Origin: Flavobacterium tructae
Lineage (GTDB): Bacteria > Bacteroidota > Bacteroidia > Flavobacteriales > Flavobacteriaceae
Length of the DNA: 62,967 nt
Direction: 5' to 3'
Assembly (NCBI RefSeq): GCF_002217475.1
Contig: NZ_MUHH01000018.1
Coordinates: 1 to 62,967, forward strand
Shown: positions 62,931 through 62,967 of the stretch, piece by piece
Layout of the letters: each line of letters starts with the position of its first letter
How positions within the stretch are numbered: position 1 is the first letter of the stretch
Program-made: the position numbers and the translations under genes
Notes under the pieces: generated by a model
Databases searched by the model: none
What the model was told of the DNA's origin: nothing
Seen by the model: only the letters and a program-made list of their open reading frames with translations

Positions 62931-62967
62931 AATGTAAGCAGTAAAATGTGAAATGTAATCTGTAAAA

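Overview
The window is a chromosomal segment from an AT-rich member of Bacteroidota, almost certainly Flavobacterium. The evidence is the gene content: bacillithiol synthesis (bshA), SusC/SusD pairing, a chitinase ending in a type IX secretion tail, and LptD, TamB, AI-2E, hut and M43 genes of flavobacterial type. Recurrent promoters of the Bacteroidota form TTG-N19-TAnnTTTG, lying 16 to 27 bases ahead of start codons, agree. There are no phage genes, transposases, CRISPR arrays or resistance genes. The mobile-looking material consists of short intergenic repeats.

Layout. 1-1064: tRNA-Phe, tRNA-Leu, tRNA-Arg, then two decayed tandem copies of the tRNA-Arg/terminator unit and probable fainter relics. 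1065-9837: mostly minus-strand housekeeping genes (a D-Ala-D-Ala dipeptidase-like enzyme, a methyltransferase with a THUMP-like fold, an AI-2E transporter, an M43 protease, TrmH-family, DUF4159, rsmE, tsaD). 9981-14540: tamB, apparently with a non-AUG start. 14850-18293: pfkA, gap, an N-acetylglucosamine-kinase-like gene and mgsA. 18429-26626: ridA and lptD, divergent from an amidase - MCE - two Fe-S protein cluster. 26879-42786: bshA, a PrcB-like lipoprotein, an LpxH-like enzyme, aroC, a dicarboxylate symporter, a hybrid histidine kinase, a DEAD-box helicase, hutG, hutI, glutaminyl cyclase, the SRP RNA gene, an SDR and an Fsa/TalC-type aldolase. 43006-61196: a compact chitin utilization locus. 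61197-62967: a small unknown gene and a TlpA-like protein set among two copies of a MITE-like palindrome and a direct repeat that carries a promoter.

How it works together. The chitin locus has a LytS/LytTR-type sensor-regulator pair and an MFS sugar transporter on the minus strand. Divergently it reads susC, susD, a fused NagB/PIG-L gene, a GH20 hexosaminidase, and a 1657-residue chitinase with two GH18 domains and a T9SS tail. GlcNAc released in the periplasm would be imported by the MFS protein and phosphorylated by the BadF-type kinase at 17054. It would then be deacetylated (no nagA is present; the PIG-L half is a candidate), deaminated by NagB and passed to PfkA and Gap. The kinase lies next to pfkA and gap 29 kb away. 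An 11-mer AAACGTTTTCG occurs ahead of both pfkA and susC, and a 10-base version occurs a second time ahead of susC. I propose a shared GlcNAc/chitin regulon; this rests on sequence pattern only.
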